A stretch of 64,000 bases of DNA from RGIG4079 sp045637505 (GTDB taxonomy: Bacteria > Bacteroidota > Bacteroidia > Bacteroidales > Muribaculaceae), in assembly GCA_045637505.1 (NCBI GenBank), contig JAZTZO010000051.1, forward strand, positions 128,286-192,285, written 5' to 3'. Both the position numbers and the translations under genes were made by a program. The notes beneath the pieces are model-generated. The model was not told the origin of the DNA and did not search any database. It was given only the letters and a program-made list of their open reading frames with translations. This document shows, piece after piece, positions 18,876 through 26,785 of this stretch (position 1 is the first letter of the stretch; each line of letters starts with the position of its first letter).

Positions 18876-18883
18876 TAACTTTG
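18876..18883 (+). promoter_or_regulatory. -7 box for the Sel1-repeat gene
   Basis: TAACTTTG. If used, the transcript would have a leader of about 285 bases that contains the inverted-repeat region at 18966-19155. The -33 region is weak. Confidence 0.45.
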
Positions 18884-18965
18884 TTGTCACTGATAGCAAT
18901 GTGCAAAGAGTTGCCATAATTTGCCATCATCTCATTTGAATTATAACAAAAACGTTATGCTTTTC

Positions 18966-19155
18966 TTTTAATCGAGAACCTGAGAAATTTTCGAAAAAAA
19001 TAAAGACGAAGAGAATCATAGCGGTTTATGCTATATGCGTGAACTGCTTTTCACTTTTGTTTTTAGGGTATTCTCAGGACCTTCGATTAAAACGTGGCAT
19101 TGCAGTTCACGTTTTTATTTTATAACGAACCGTCTTTAGAGTACTGCCTAAAGAC
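18966..19155 (+). ncRNA. Candidate structured leader RNA / attenuator before the Sel1-repeat gene
   Basis: Two inverted-repeat pairs interleave in the order A, B, A', B'. A (18966-18986) pairs with A' (19071-19092) through 10 bp and 8 bp around a 3/4-base internal mismatch. B (19038-19047) pairs perfectly with B' (19102-19111) over 10 bp. Formed together they would make a pseudoknot. A competing hairpin pairs 19089-19096 with 19109-19116 (8 bp) and is followed by a T-rich run, so it looks like a terminator and excludes both A:A' and B:B' in part. A third hairpin (19132-19139 with 19148-19155, 8-base loop) ends 18 bases before the start codon. The pairings are read directly; the regulatory role is inference. 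No open reading frame explains the stretch. Confidence 0.5.
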
Positions 19156-19173
19156 TCAAAACGAAAAAAAATT

Positions 19174-20499
19174 ATGAGACTAAGAAAACTTCTTCTTCTA
19201 ATCACAATGCTAATTAGGCTAACAGCTCCAGCCCAAACTGCACAAGAACTCTGTAACAATGGTCATGAATACTATACTGCCAACAATTACACTGAAGCTG
19301 TAAAATGTTTTAAAAAAGCCATAGAGCTGGGGGATACTATAGCTCAATATAATCTTGGGATATGCTATTACAATGGCAATGGGGTTACGAAAAACTATAC
19401 AGAAGCAGTGAAATGGTTTCAAAAAGCCGCAGAACAGGGGTATGCTCCAGCTCAATACCATCTTGCAGCATGCTATTATTTTGGACATGGTGTATCAAAA
19501 AGTATCAGCAATGCTGCAAAATGGCTTCGCAAGGCAGCCGAACAAGGTGATGCTAATGCTCAACACAGTCTCGGTGAACTATACGAAAAAGGAGAAGGCG
19601 TCAAAAAGAGCTATATAGAAGCTATCAAATGGTATAAAAAAAGTGCAGAACAAGGAAATTCCTATGCACAATATTGTCTTGGTGTTCTATACGAAAAAGG
19701 GAAAGGAGTCAAAAAAAACTATAAAAAAGCCTTTGAATGGTATCTCGAAGCTGCTTTCTATGGAAAGCACCCTGATGCACTATATAATCTTGGCAACTGC
19801 TACTATAATGGAAATGGTGTAGAAAAAAGTCTTGGTTCAGCTCTATACTGGTATGAACGTGCTGCAGAAGAAGGGCATACTGATGCTCAAATAAAATGTG
19901 GAGATTTATATATTGAGACTGGAAAAAAAGAATCAGACTATAAAAACGCAATAAAATGGTATAGTAAAGCTGCAAACGAAGGCAATGTTAAAGCACAAAC
20001 ATCACTTGCAAAATGTTATTATGAAGGAGCATTTAGTGTTATTTCTGCAAAATGGGAGTGTAGAATTCTTCCCGACTACAAAAAAGCAGTTTCTTGGTTC
20101 AAAAAAGCAGCAGAAAAAGAAGATTCCGAAGCATTATATTATTTAGGGGAATGTTATATAGAAGAACATGGTGTTAGCAAAGATTTCAAGCAGGCTATGT
20201 TTTTTTATACTAAAGCAGCCGAACAGGGACATACTGAAGCTCAATTTCGTTTAGGAGAAATCTATTTTCGTTCTTTAGATGATTATTCTAAAGCTATATA
20301 TTGGTACAAAAAGGCAGCAAATAAAAATCATGGTGACGCACAATATATGTTAGGTAGATGCTATGAAGAAGGGAAAGGAGTCTCTAAAAACAAGAGCATT
20401 AGCAAACAATGGTATAATAAAGCTCGCAAGAACAACTCTAGTTATTCCATATGGGGAGAATATGGCGAAGCGAATCCAGGATTATATATACTTTTTTGA
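19174..20499 (+). CDS. Secreted Sel1-like repeat (tetratricopeptide-like) protein
   Basis: 441 residues. A signal peptide (LLLLITMLIRLTAPAQ) is followed by about ten Sel1-like repeats of around 36 residues, each of the form A-x-x-x-L-G-x-C/L-Y-x-x-G-x-G-V...A-x-x-W-y-x-K-A-A-E-x-G, from about residue 45 to the end. Such repeats build a right-handed superhelix that binds proteins; no catalytic domain is present. Two repeats (around 245-300) are longer and irregular. The gene stands alone between terminators and has an unusually long, structured upstream region. Its base composition is richer in A and T than its neighbours. Partner and function are unknown. Confidence 0.85.
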   Translation: MRLRKLLLLITMLIRLTAPAQTAQELCNNGHEYYTANNYTEAVKCFKKAIELGDTIAQYNLGICYYNGNGVTKNYTEAVKWFQKAAEQGYAPAQYHLAACYYFGHGVSKSISNAAKWLRKAAEQGDANAQHSLGELYEKGEGVKKSYIEAIKWYKKSAEQGNSYAQYCLGVLYEKGKGVKKNYKKAFEWYLEAAFYGKHPDALYNLGNCYYNGNGVEKSLGSALYWYERAAEEGHTDAQIKCGDLYIETGKKESDYKNAIKWYSKAANEGNVKAQTSLAKCYYEGAFSVISAKWECRILPDYKKAVSWFKKAAEKEDSEALYYLGECYIEEHGVSKDFKQAMFFYTKAAEQGHTEAQFRLGEIYFRSLDDYSKAIYWYKKAANKNHGDAQYMLGRCYEEGKGVSKNKSISKQWYNKARKNNSSYSIWGEYGEANPGLYILF

Positions 20500-20542
20500 T
20501 TTTTATCGTTGAGTTATATCTTAGTATTTCTACCTATTAATC

Positions 20543-20588
20543 AAAAACCGCAAGATACAATATCGTTCTTGCGGTTTTTATTTTATCA
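20543..20588. terminator. Bidirectional terminator between Sel1 gene and ssb
   Basis: AAAAACCGCAAGA (20543-20555) pairs with TCTTGCGGTTTTT (20567-20579), loop of 11 bases. Flanking A and T runs suit both directions, and the two genes converge here. Confidence 0.85.
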
Positions 20589-20620
20589 GATTCAGGATAT
20601 ATGTGAATTTCCCAATTATA

Positions 20621-20977
20621 TTATCCTTGTGTGGGCTGTGCTTGTTGTGGGCGAGAGAGAATATCAAATTGATCAACTATGATTTCGGTCACATAGTGTT
20701 TGATAGTGTTGCGGTCTTCCCACATGCGTGTGCGAAGTTTTCCCTCAACATAAAGTTTAGTTCCTTTGCGAATATATTTTTCGGCAATCTCGGCCGATTT
20801 GTCCCACATTACTAAATTGTGCCATTCGGTACGCTCGGGTACTTGTACTCCAGATGCAGTTGTATAGGCACGATCGGTTGTTGCCAATGTCAATGATGCA
20901 ACTGGGCGACTCTCAACATAACGAATTTCGGGATCCTTCCCTACATTTCCTACTAAAATTACTTTGTTTACTGACAT
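20621..20977 (-). CDS. ssb: Single-stranded DNA-binding protein, short form without acidic tip
   Basis: 118 residues. The OB-fold is complete: MSVNKVILVGNVGKDPEIRYV, VPERTEWHNLVMWDKSAEIAEKYI and KGTKLYVEGKLRTR are standard SSB segments. The protein then stops at SRPQQAQPTQG. The usual flexible tail and acidic DDLPF-type tip that recruits repair and replication partners are missing, and the bases after the TAA do not encode such a tip in any nearby frame. A second full-length ssb elsewhere in the genome would be expected. The gene lies 30 bases after proC and may be read from the argD promoter. Confidence 0.93.
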   Translation of the reverse strand: MSVNKVILVGNVGKDPEIRYVESRPVASLTLATTDRAYTTASGVQVPERTEWHNLVMWDKSAEIAEKYIRKGTKLYVEGKLRTRMWEDRNTIKHYVTEIIVDQFDILSRPQQAQPTQG

Positions 20978-21007
20978 GTGTTTTTATTATTTATATTGTT
21001 AATAGTA

Positions 21008-21787
21008 TTATTTGCTTGCTTTTAGTCCTTCAATAACAGCATTGGTAAATCCATTAGCCTCCATTGCGTTGAGACCTTTAATGGTAATTCCTCCTGGTGT
21101 TGTAACTTTATCTATTTCTACCTCGGGATTGTTTCCGGTTGCTTCAAGTAATTCAACTGCGCCACGAAGAGTTTGCAACACATATTGTTTTGCATCATTG
21201 GGATAAATACCCAGTTCCACCCCACCCTCGGTTGCTGCACGCACATAACGCATAGCAAAAGCTATGCCACATGAGCAAAGCGAAGTAGCAGCTCCCATCA
21301 ATCGTTCTTCGATTACGGCGGCTTTTCCAAGAGCATTAAATATTGCTTCTACTTGTGCCACTTGGGCGGCTGTTGCATTGGCATTATGGCTCACAAAAGT
21401 CATACTTTGATGAATAGAGATGGCTGTATTAGGAATTGCTCGGAACACAACTGCTTTATCATTACCAAGCCAAGATGTTATTGTTGCAATATCCACTCCA
21501 GCAGCGATTGAAAGCACAATTTGACGCGATAAATCGAGCGTAGGCGACACACCTTTCAACACTGGTTCAACAAGCCATGGCTTTACAGCAACCAACACCA
21601 CATCGGCATCGGTTACAATGGTCTTGCTATCGGTTGACACCTCTATTGCGTCATATTCAGCCTTCAACTCGTCAAGTTTATCTTGGGCGAGGTCGGCGAC
21701 CGCAATTTTTATATCCATATTGCTGTGAGCAAGACCACGAGCTATTGCTCCACCCATATTTCCTGCTCCAATAATTGCAATCTTCAT
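21008..21787 (-). CDS. proC: Pyrroline-5-carboxylate reductase
   Basis: 259 residues, normal length. It reduces pyrroline-5-carboxylate to proline with NAD(P)H. The Rossmann start MKIAIIGAGNMGGAIARGL, VLVAVKPWLVEPVL, VFRAIPNTA and the C-terminal VTTPGGITIKGLNAM are family signatures. It starts 12 bases after argD, an order known from Bacteroidota arginine/proline operons, here without argG or argC in the window. Confidence 0.95.
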   Translation of the reverse strand: MKIAIIGAGNMGGAIARGLAHSNMDIKIAVADLAQDKLDELKAEYDAIEVSTDSKTIVTDADVVLVAVKPWLVEPVLKGVSPTLDLSRQIVLSIAAGVDIATITSWLGNDKAVVFRAIPNTAISIHQSMTFVSHNANATAAQVAQVEAIFNALGKAAVIEERLMGAATSLCSCGIAFAMRYVRAATEGGVELGIYPNDAKQYVLQTLRGAVELLEATGNNPEVEIDKVTTPGGITIKGLNAMEANGFTNAVIEGLKASK

Positions 21788-21799
21788 ATTCGTAACAGT

Positions 21800-22933
21800 T
21801 TATGCTTGTTTTGCAAGCGCATTTTTTAATCTACCTATAAAGTCTTGAGCTTGCTCCATTGTCAACACAAGTGGTGGCAATAGGCGTATCATGTGAGTGC
21901 CGGTTGCTCCAGTAAACACTTTTTCTTCTTTAATGAGTCGTGTGCGAAGTTCTTTAACCGGATAATCAAATTCCATGCCTATCATCAAGCCACGACCACG
22001 CACCTCTTTGATGCCTGGTATTTGTTTCAATTCGCCCATTAGGTATTCACCCACTTTGCGAGCATTTTCAACAAGATTTTCTTGTTCAAAAATCTCGAGC
22101 ACGGCAATAGCTGCAGCACAAGCAAGATGATTACCCCCGAATGTTGTACCAAGTTGACCATATACTGGCGTAAATTTAGGACTAATCAATACGCCTCCCA
22201 TTGGGAATCCGTTGGCAATACCTTTTGCCACTGTAATCACATCGGGACGAACACCAGTATATTGATGAGCAAAGAATTTACCTGAACGGCCATAGCCTGA
22301 TTGAATTTCATCGGCAATGAGCACTACATCGTGTTTGTCACACTCTTCGCGCAATGCTTGCATAAAATCAACATCGGGAATGCGAATACCACCTACGCCT
22401 TGAATGCCCTCTATAATAACTGCACTCACATCACCTTTTGCCAGCTCGGCTTTCACTGCCTCAATATCATTGAGTGGAACGAATGTGATATGTCCGTTAG
22501 CATTAATAGGTGCCACGATTTTAGGGTTATCGGTAGCCTCTACTGCAAGTGAAGTGCGACCATGAAACGCTTTATCAAAAGCTATCACACGTTTTTTTCC
22601 GTTATAGAACGACGCGAGTTTCAATGCATTTTCATTGGCTTCGGCACCCGAATTTATCAAGAAAAGCTGATAGTCATCATATCCCGAAATTTTGCCAAGT
22701 TTATCGGCCAACTTTTGTTGCAAAGAGTTGATTACCGAGTTAGAATAAAACACCAACTTTGATGCTTGTTCATTTAATGCTTTTAAATAATGAGGGTGAG
22801 AGTGTCCCACCGATATAACGGCATGACCTCCATAAAGGTCAAGATATTTTGTTCCTTCAGTATCGTAGGTATAACAACCTTCTCCTTTTTCTATTTCTAT
22901 ATCAAACAAAGGATATACATCATATAATTTCAT
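21800..22933 (-). CDS. argD: Acetylornithine/succinylornithine aminotransferase
   Basis: 377 residues, class III aminotransferase. It transaminates acylated glutamate semialdehyde in arginine synthesis; Bacteroidota may use succinylated intermediates, which this sequence cannot settle. YLDLYGGHAVISVGHSHP, NSGAEANENALKLA, FHGRTSLAVEATDNP, VLIADEIQSGYGRSGKFFA and the pyridoxal-phosphate lysine in VAKGIANGFPMGG are all present. It is the first gene of an argD-proC(-ssb) unit. A TAAATTTG -7 box is found 28 bases before its start. Confidence 0.93.
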   Translation of the reverse strand: MKLYDVYPLFDIEIEKGEGCYTYDTEGTKYLDLYGGHAVISVGHSHPHYLKALNEQASKLVFYSNSVINSLQQKLADKLGKISGYDDYQLFLINSGAEANENALKLASFYNGKKRVIAFDKAFHGRTSLAVEATDNPKIVAPINANGHITFVPLNDIEAVKAELAKGDVSAVIIEGIQGVGGIRIPDVDFMQALREECDKHDVVLIADEIQSGYGRSGKFFAHQYTGVRPDVITVAKGIANGFPMGGVLISPKFTPVYGQLGTTFGGNHLACAAAIAVLEIFEQENLVENARKVGEYLMGELKQIPGIKEVRGRGLMIGMEFDYPVKELRTRLIKEEKVFTGATGTHMIRLLPPLVLTMEQAQDFIGRLKNALAKQA

Positions 22934-22961
22934 AGCAAATTGTTATTTCGTGAATAATACG

Positions 22962-22969
22962 CAAATTTA
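22962..22969 (-). promoter_or_regulatory. -7 box for argD-proC
   Basis: TAAATTTG on the minus strand, 28 bases before the argD start; no clear -33 box. Confidence 0.4.
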
Positions 22970-23011
22970 CACATATTATTTGAGTAATTAGTATAGCTTT
23001 AATTTTTTTTA

Positions 23012-23019
23012 TACCTTTG
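23012..23019 (+). promoter_or_regulatory. -7 box for the SPFH gene
   Basis: TACCTTTG, 29 bases before the ATG at 23049; -33 box weak. Confidence 0.4.
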
Positions 23020-23048
23020 CTTTGAATTCTAACTAAATTACAACAATT

Positions 23049-23996
23049 ATGGCAACAGAAAAGAACGAACACGCATATAGCGGATTCAAAATGAATGGTT
23101 TTGTGGCATTAATACTATTTTTGTTATTAACTGCAGCATCTATCTACGCCATCGTAATGGGTGGGATAACCGAGTGTGGATGGATTATTGGTGGAGGCAT
23201 TTTGGCCTTAATCCTTTGTTTTATTGCCCTCGTGGGATTATTTACTCTTGAGCCAAACGAGGCAGCTGTGATGATTTTCTTTGGCAAATACAAAGGTACA
23301 TTTAATCAACATGGTTTCTATTGGGTAAACCCATTTATGTCGCGCAAGCGATTGACTATGCGTGCACGCAACCTCGATGCTGAGCCTATCAAAGTAAACG
23401 ATAAAGAGGGTAATCCTATTCTTATAGGTATGGTTATAGTGTGGAAATTGAAAGACACTTATAAAGCGATGTTTGAAATCGATGCTCAAAGCATTGCTGG
23501 TGGTGCTACAGGTGCAACTGCCTCAACTCGCATGAATGCTTTTGAAAAATATGTGCGCATTCAAGGTGATGCAGCCCTTCGCGAAGTGGCCGGACTCTAT
23601 GCCTATGATGACAACAAAGACACAACCGACGACGATAACGAATTGACACTACGCTCGGGCGGCGCTGAAATCAACGAAATCCTTGTAGAAAAGCTCAATG
23701 AGCGCCTTGCTTTTGCCGGTATTGAAGTGCAAGAAGCTCGCATCAATTACCTCACTTATGCCCCCGAAATTGCAGCCGTGATGCTTCGTCGTCAACAAGC
23801 TACCGCTGTAATTGCTGCTCGTGAAAAGATTGTTGAGGGCGCTGTATCAATGGTTAAACTTGCTCTTGACAAACTCAAAAATGAAGGCATTGAACTTGAT
23901 GAAGAAAAACGCGCATCAATGGTGGGCAATCTTCTCGTAGTGCTTTGTGCCGACGAATCGGCTCAACCTGTAATAAACACCTCAACCGAGAAATAG
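23049..23996 (+). CDS. SPFH (stomatin/prohibitin/flotillin) membrane protein
   Basis: 315 residues. Two hydrophobic segments (about 14-35 and 40-62) are followed by an SPFH domain starting at LEPNEAAVMIFFGKYKGTFNQHGFYWVNPF. A helical region with VQEARINYLTYAPEIAAVMLRRQQATAVIAARE is typical of prohibitin-like proteins, which form membrane-bound ring assemblies and often act with proteases. No NfeD or FtsH gene is adjacent. It stands alone between divergent argD and a terminator. Confidence 0.9.
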   Translation: MATEKNEHAYSGFKMNGFVALILFLLLTAASIYAIVMGGITECGWIIGGGILALILCFIALVGLFTLEPNEAAVMIFFGKYKGTFNQHGFYWVNPFMSRKRLTMRARNLDAEPIKVNDKEGNPILIGMVIVWKLKDTYKAMFEIDAQSIAGGATGATASTRMNAFEKYVRIQGDAALREVAGLYAYDDNKDTTDDDNELTLRSGGAEINEILVEKLNERLAFAGIEVQEARINYLTYAPEIAAVMLRRQQATAVIAAREKIVEGAVSMVKLALDKLKNEGIELDEEKRASMVGNLLVVLCADESAQPVINTSTEK

Positions 23997-24027
23997 TCTA
24001 AACTATTTAGCCGAAATACATAAACAA

Positions 24028-24062
24028 CGAAGAGTGCCTTAATAGGCACTCTTCGCATTTAT
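24028..24062. terminator. Terminator between convergent SPFH and DUF2490 genes
   Basis: A 12-bp perfect stem (24028-24039 with 24044-24055) closed by a TAAT loop, followed by a modest T-rich tail on both sides. Confidence 0.8.
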
Positions 24063-24090
24063 ACTATACACACTATTACATTAATTTGAT

Positions 24091-24996
24091 TTAAAATTTA
24101 AACTTATAACCTACTCCCAGAATGTGAGTGCTTTCTCCCTCATCATCACCCGAGAAATCTTGATGTCGATAGAACAATCCTACTGAATGTTTTTTATTGA
24201 TTTTATAATCGCCTCCAATAGTGTATCTCATCTTCTTGATTTTAAATCCATCAAAATCATTATACATTTCAACTGATGCATATGGTTCGAAAGGAACGCC
24301 TTTTATATCATATGCAACTTGAAGACGCGAACGAAGCACATGAGAATGTTTTGCTCGTTTTGAGTCATTTTTTGCTTCACCTTCTTCACTTATTTTCCAC
24401 AAATATCCATCATGCTCCACAAGTCCCATTGCATCTTGAGCCCAGCCCCAATCTTCAATGTTATATCTTAACACATCATATTCAACCTTGGAGAACGACA
24501 CTTCGGGTTGATATGTATATTGCCAACGTTCACGGAGTGACAATTTAAAACGGCCCAATTTCATGCTCCCAGTAAATGACACATTAAAACGATGTCGGCT
24601 ACGCCAAAAGGCATCATTTTCATCTAATTCATATTTTGACCACTGATAGTCATCATCGTCATACTCATCACTTTTCCATTGCAATGAACTCTCTGCTCTA
24701 TTAAAATCTCTCAAGAAGATATACCCAACATCGGCTTTTAACCATGAGCATATTTTATAATCGGTAGAAATTCCTACCGAATAACGAGCCACTTCGTTTA
24801 GAGCATCGGCTGTACGAAATTCTCCTTCAAATTCGACACCCCACTTTTTATTGATTTTCTTTTCAACGCCTACCGATGTCCATACACCAAAGTCGCTTAT
24901 CTCATCATCTATATCAAAGGGGTTACTTTGAGCCACCGATGGCATAGTCACTGCAAGGCCCAATATGCTTGCTATTATAAATCTTTTTGCGCCCAT
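24091..24996 (-). CDS. DUF2490 outer-membrane beta-barrel-like protein
   Basis: 301 residues. A signal peptide (FIIASILGLAVTMPSVAQ) precedes alternating strand-like segments such as WGVEFEGEFRTA, MKLGRFKLSLRERWQYTY and a C-terminal strand ending in Phe (HILGVGYKFKF), as expected for an outer-membrane barrel. DUF2490 proteins have no defined role known to me. The start overlaps the end of the DUF4956 gene by 22 bases, so the two are translationally linked. With the VTC gene it forms a three-gene set. Confidence 0.8.
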   Translation of the reverse strand: MGAKRFIIASILGLAVTMPSVAQSNPFDIDDEISDFGVWTSVGVEKKINKKWGVEFEGEFRTADALNEVARYSVGISTDYKICSWLKADVGYIFLRDFNRAESSLQWKSDEYDDDDYQWSKYELDENDAFWRSRHRFNVSFTGSMKLGRFKLSLRERWQYTYQPEVSFSKVEYDVLRYNIEDWGWAQDAMGLVEHDGYLWKISEEGEAKNDSKRAKHSHVLRSRLQVAYDIKGVPFEPYASVEMYNDFDGFKIKKMRYTIGGDYKINKKHSVGLFYRHQDFSGDDEGESTHILGVGYKFKF

Positions 24997-25700
24997 TGTT
25001 CTTTATTTAATTTTATAATATTGTCAATTGTATTTACATCTTCAGATGTTGGCTTATAGTAAACCCTTAATACGGCCATATCGCGAAGAAAATCGACAGC
25101 ACCCACCTCAACTTTCACAATACTCAATCCAAGACGTTTTGTCAAGTCTTCTACCATTTCGTCATATTTCTCGGGGGTAATTAGATTTATCTTATCATAT
25201 TGAACAGTTTTGCACGATGTGTGCTTAATCCATTTATTCCCTTCACAAAGCCATATCACTAACATAAAGATTAGATTTGTTGTTATAAGTTCCAAATAAC
25301 TTACTGGCCCTGCAAGCGCATTTATTACCGATATCGCTATAATTACAAATAGATAAGTCATTTCACGCACCGGCATAGACTCTGTCCTATAGCGGATAAT
25401 CCCAAATATAGCAAATAGACCAAGAGCAAAGCCTATCTTAATTTTCACACTTCCAAGCAAATATATCAAGAAGAATATACTCAAACTAATGAGCATAAAT
25501 GTAAAATAATAATCGCGACGTTGACTTTTTTTGTGATATAAAAAGTGAATAATAAACCACACTATCGCTGTATTAAACAAGCAGCGTATAATCAAGAACC
25601 AAAAATCGGTCATATTCACTAGAGGCGTTCCCATAAAAATCACACTCTCCACTGCCGATTGTATTGATTCGCCAGTCATAGCTTGTTCTAATTCTTCCAT
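24975..25700 (-). CDS. DUF4956 membrane protein
   Basis: 241 residues with about four membrane segments between 30 and 150 (FNTAIVWFIIHFLYH, YYFTFMLISLSIFFLIYLLG, ALGLFAIFGIIRYR and IIAISVINALAG), then a soluble C-terminal domain of about 80 residues with an alpha/beta, ferredoxin-like appearance. The RYRTES motif at the end of the third helix is typical of DUF4956. It lies 22 bases after the VTC gene. DUF4956 and VTC domains commonly neighbour each other, which suggests work at the membrane with the polyphosphate polymerase-like protein; this is inferred. Confidence 0.82.
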   Translation of the reverse strand: MEELEQAMTGESIQSAVESVIFMGTPLVNMTDFWFLIIRCLFNTAIVWFIIHFLYHKKSQRRDYYFTFMLISLSIFFLIYLLGSVKIKIGFALGLFAIFGIIRYRTESMPVREMTYLFVIIAISVINALAGPVSYLELITTNLIFMLVIWLCEGNKWIKHTSCKTVQYDKINLITPEKYDEMVEDLTKRLGLSIVKVEVGAVDFLRDMAVLRVYYKPTSEDVNTIDNIIKLNKEQWAQKDL

Positions 25701-25722
25701 TTATTTCTATTATTTAAGGTTA

Positions 25723-26466
25723 TTATATTACTTTCATTTTCTCCAAAAGCATTAATCGCTCTTTAAATCGATTTCGTTTCAACGCCTCATTGGTCAACGC
25801 CATACCCATGCAATATTTACTAAATCCTTGTGGCTGAATGCGTAAATCGAGCATAATGTCTCTAATGGGAGAATATACATTGCCATCTCGTTTCAGTTCT
25901 ATTATCACCAGGTCATTAAGCGTTAATTCATTTCCTGTTACAAGGTTTTTCAATTGCAACCCAGTGTCAATAGTCAATCGTTCGGTCTTTTGCTTATTGA
26001 CAAGAGTGATGCGATTAAACTTGTTTTCTATTTGAGGCACTAATATTTGAGGATTATAGTTGAGATGAAGGCTTAAAAAATCATTATATGACTCTTGCGC
26101 CACATCCTTATTTTCAAGTGAAATGCGTTTCTTCTTTGTTCGCCCATGATTGTTTTTATTTTTCACCTCAATAAAGGTCAACCCACTATTCTCATAGCTG
26201 CGCACTCGCACTTTTTGGCGAGTCTTTTTCCCATTTTGATGTGACACATACATGGCACAATTGGGTGTATCGAGATAGCGAGTAAAATATGGCATATTTC
26301 TACTACCATCAACCTCTTGTGCCCAATATTGCTCTTGCGCTCTCACCAATAACTCCTCCAATCGTGCCACTGTAGTAATAAACTTTGTGTCGGTGCGATT
26401 CATCAACTTTATACCGCTCATTTCATCTAATGAAATAGGGTCAAATCTATTGAGCAAGTAATTCAT
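25723..26466 (-). CDS. VTC-domain polyphosphate polymerase-like protein
   Basis: 247 residues, the size of one VTC catalytic domain. MNRTDTKFI near residue 22, TRYLDTPNCAMYVSHQNGKKTRQKVRVRSYENS and FIEVKNKNNHGRTKKKR carry the rows of Arg and Lys that line the phosphate tunnel of yeast Vtc4, and VIIELKRDG carries a metal-binding Glu. Vtc4 makes polyphosphate from ATP. Activity here is inferred. It is the first gene of the set with DUF4956 and DUF2490 and has a good promoter at 26497-26527. Confidence 0.85.
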   Translation of the reverse strand: MNYLLNRFDPISLDEMSGIKLMNRTDTKFITTVARLEELLVRAQEQYWAQEVDGSRNMPYFTRYLDTPNCAMYVSHQNGKKTRQKVRVRSYENSGLTFIEVKNKNNHGRTKKKRISLENKDVAQESYNDFLSLHLNYNPQILVPQIENKFNRITLVNKQKTERLTIDTGLQLKNLVTGNELTLNDLVIIELKRDGNVYSPIRDIMLDLRIQPQGFSKYCMGMALTNEALKRNRFKERLMLLEKMKVI

Positions 26467-26496
26467 GGTTGTTCTTGGTTTCAGTCGTTATTTTCA

Positions 26497-26527
26497 CAAA
26501 ACTAAACAATTTGATTATTTCTCACAA
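26497..26527 (-). promoter_or_regulatory. Promoter of the VTC-DUF4956-DUF2490 operon
   Basis: Minus strand: TTG (26525-26527), 20 bases, TAGTTTTG (26497-26504). Good match to the Bacteroidota consensus; leader about 25 bases. Confidence 0.6.
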
Positions 26528-26668
26528 CATAACTTTTTTGTGTCTCTACCAACTGCAAAATTTACTATACAAACTAGGATAAATTCTCACTTTTAACAAA
26601 AAATTACCCCGATAACTACTCATTTCTCAACGACAAACATTACCTATTCACAAGTATTAAATCGCCAT

Positions 26669-26704
26669 AGTTATCAACAATTATCGTCAGTTATCAACAA
26701 TTAT
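26669..26704 (+). repeat. Two 16-bp direct repeats with 20-bp period upstream of parA
   Basis: AGTTATCAACAATTAT occurs at 26669-26684 and again at 26689-26704, separated by 4 bases. Each contains TTATCAACA, one mismatch from the classical DnaA box TTATCCACA. A partial inverted copy (GATAACT) is at 26611-26617. The rest of the 319-base gap 26467-26785 is AT-rich and holds the VTC promoter; no small gene or parS-like palindrome is seen. Function as an origin element or a ParA/ParB operator is open. Confidence 0.6.
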
Positions 26705-26785
26705 GTCAATTTGCGATTACTGGATTATGCTCTTGTAAAAAATTTGTAATTAATTTGCATTGCGAAACTATATCTATTTACATAT

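Noticed and set aside
18966..19092. Phase-variable invertible promoter bounded by A and A'
   Set aside because: The repeats are imperfect, no good promoter is visible inside, and no recombinase gene is in the window. Kept only as an alternative to the leader-RNA reading.
26467..26785. Definite chromosomal origin (oriC)
   Set aside because: Only two box-like repeats with a mismatch to the DnaA consensus, and gene orientation does not switch here: most genes to the right are on the minus strand. dnaA is not in the window.
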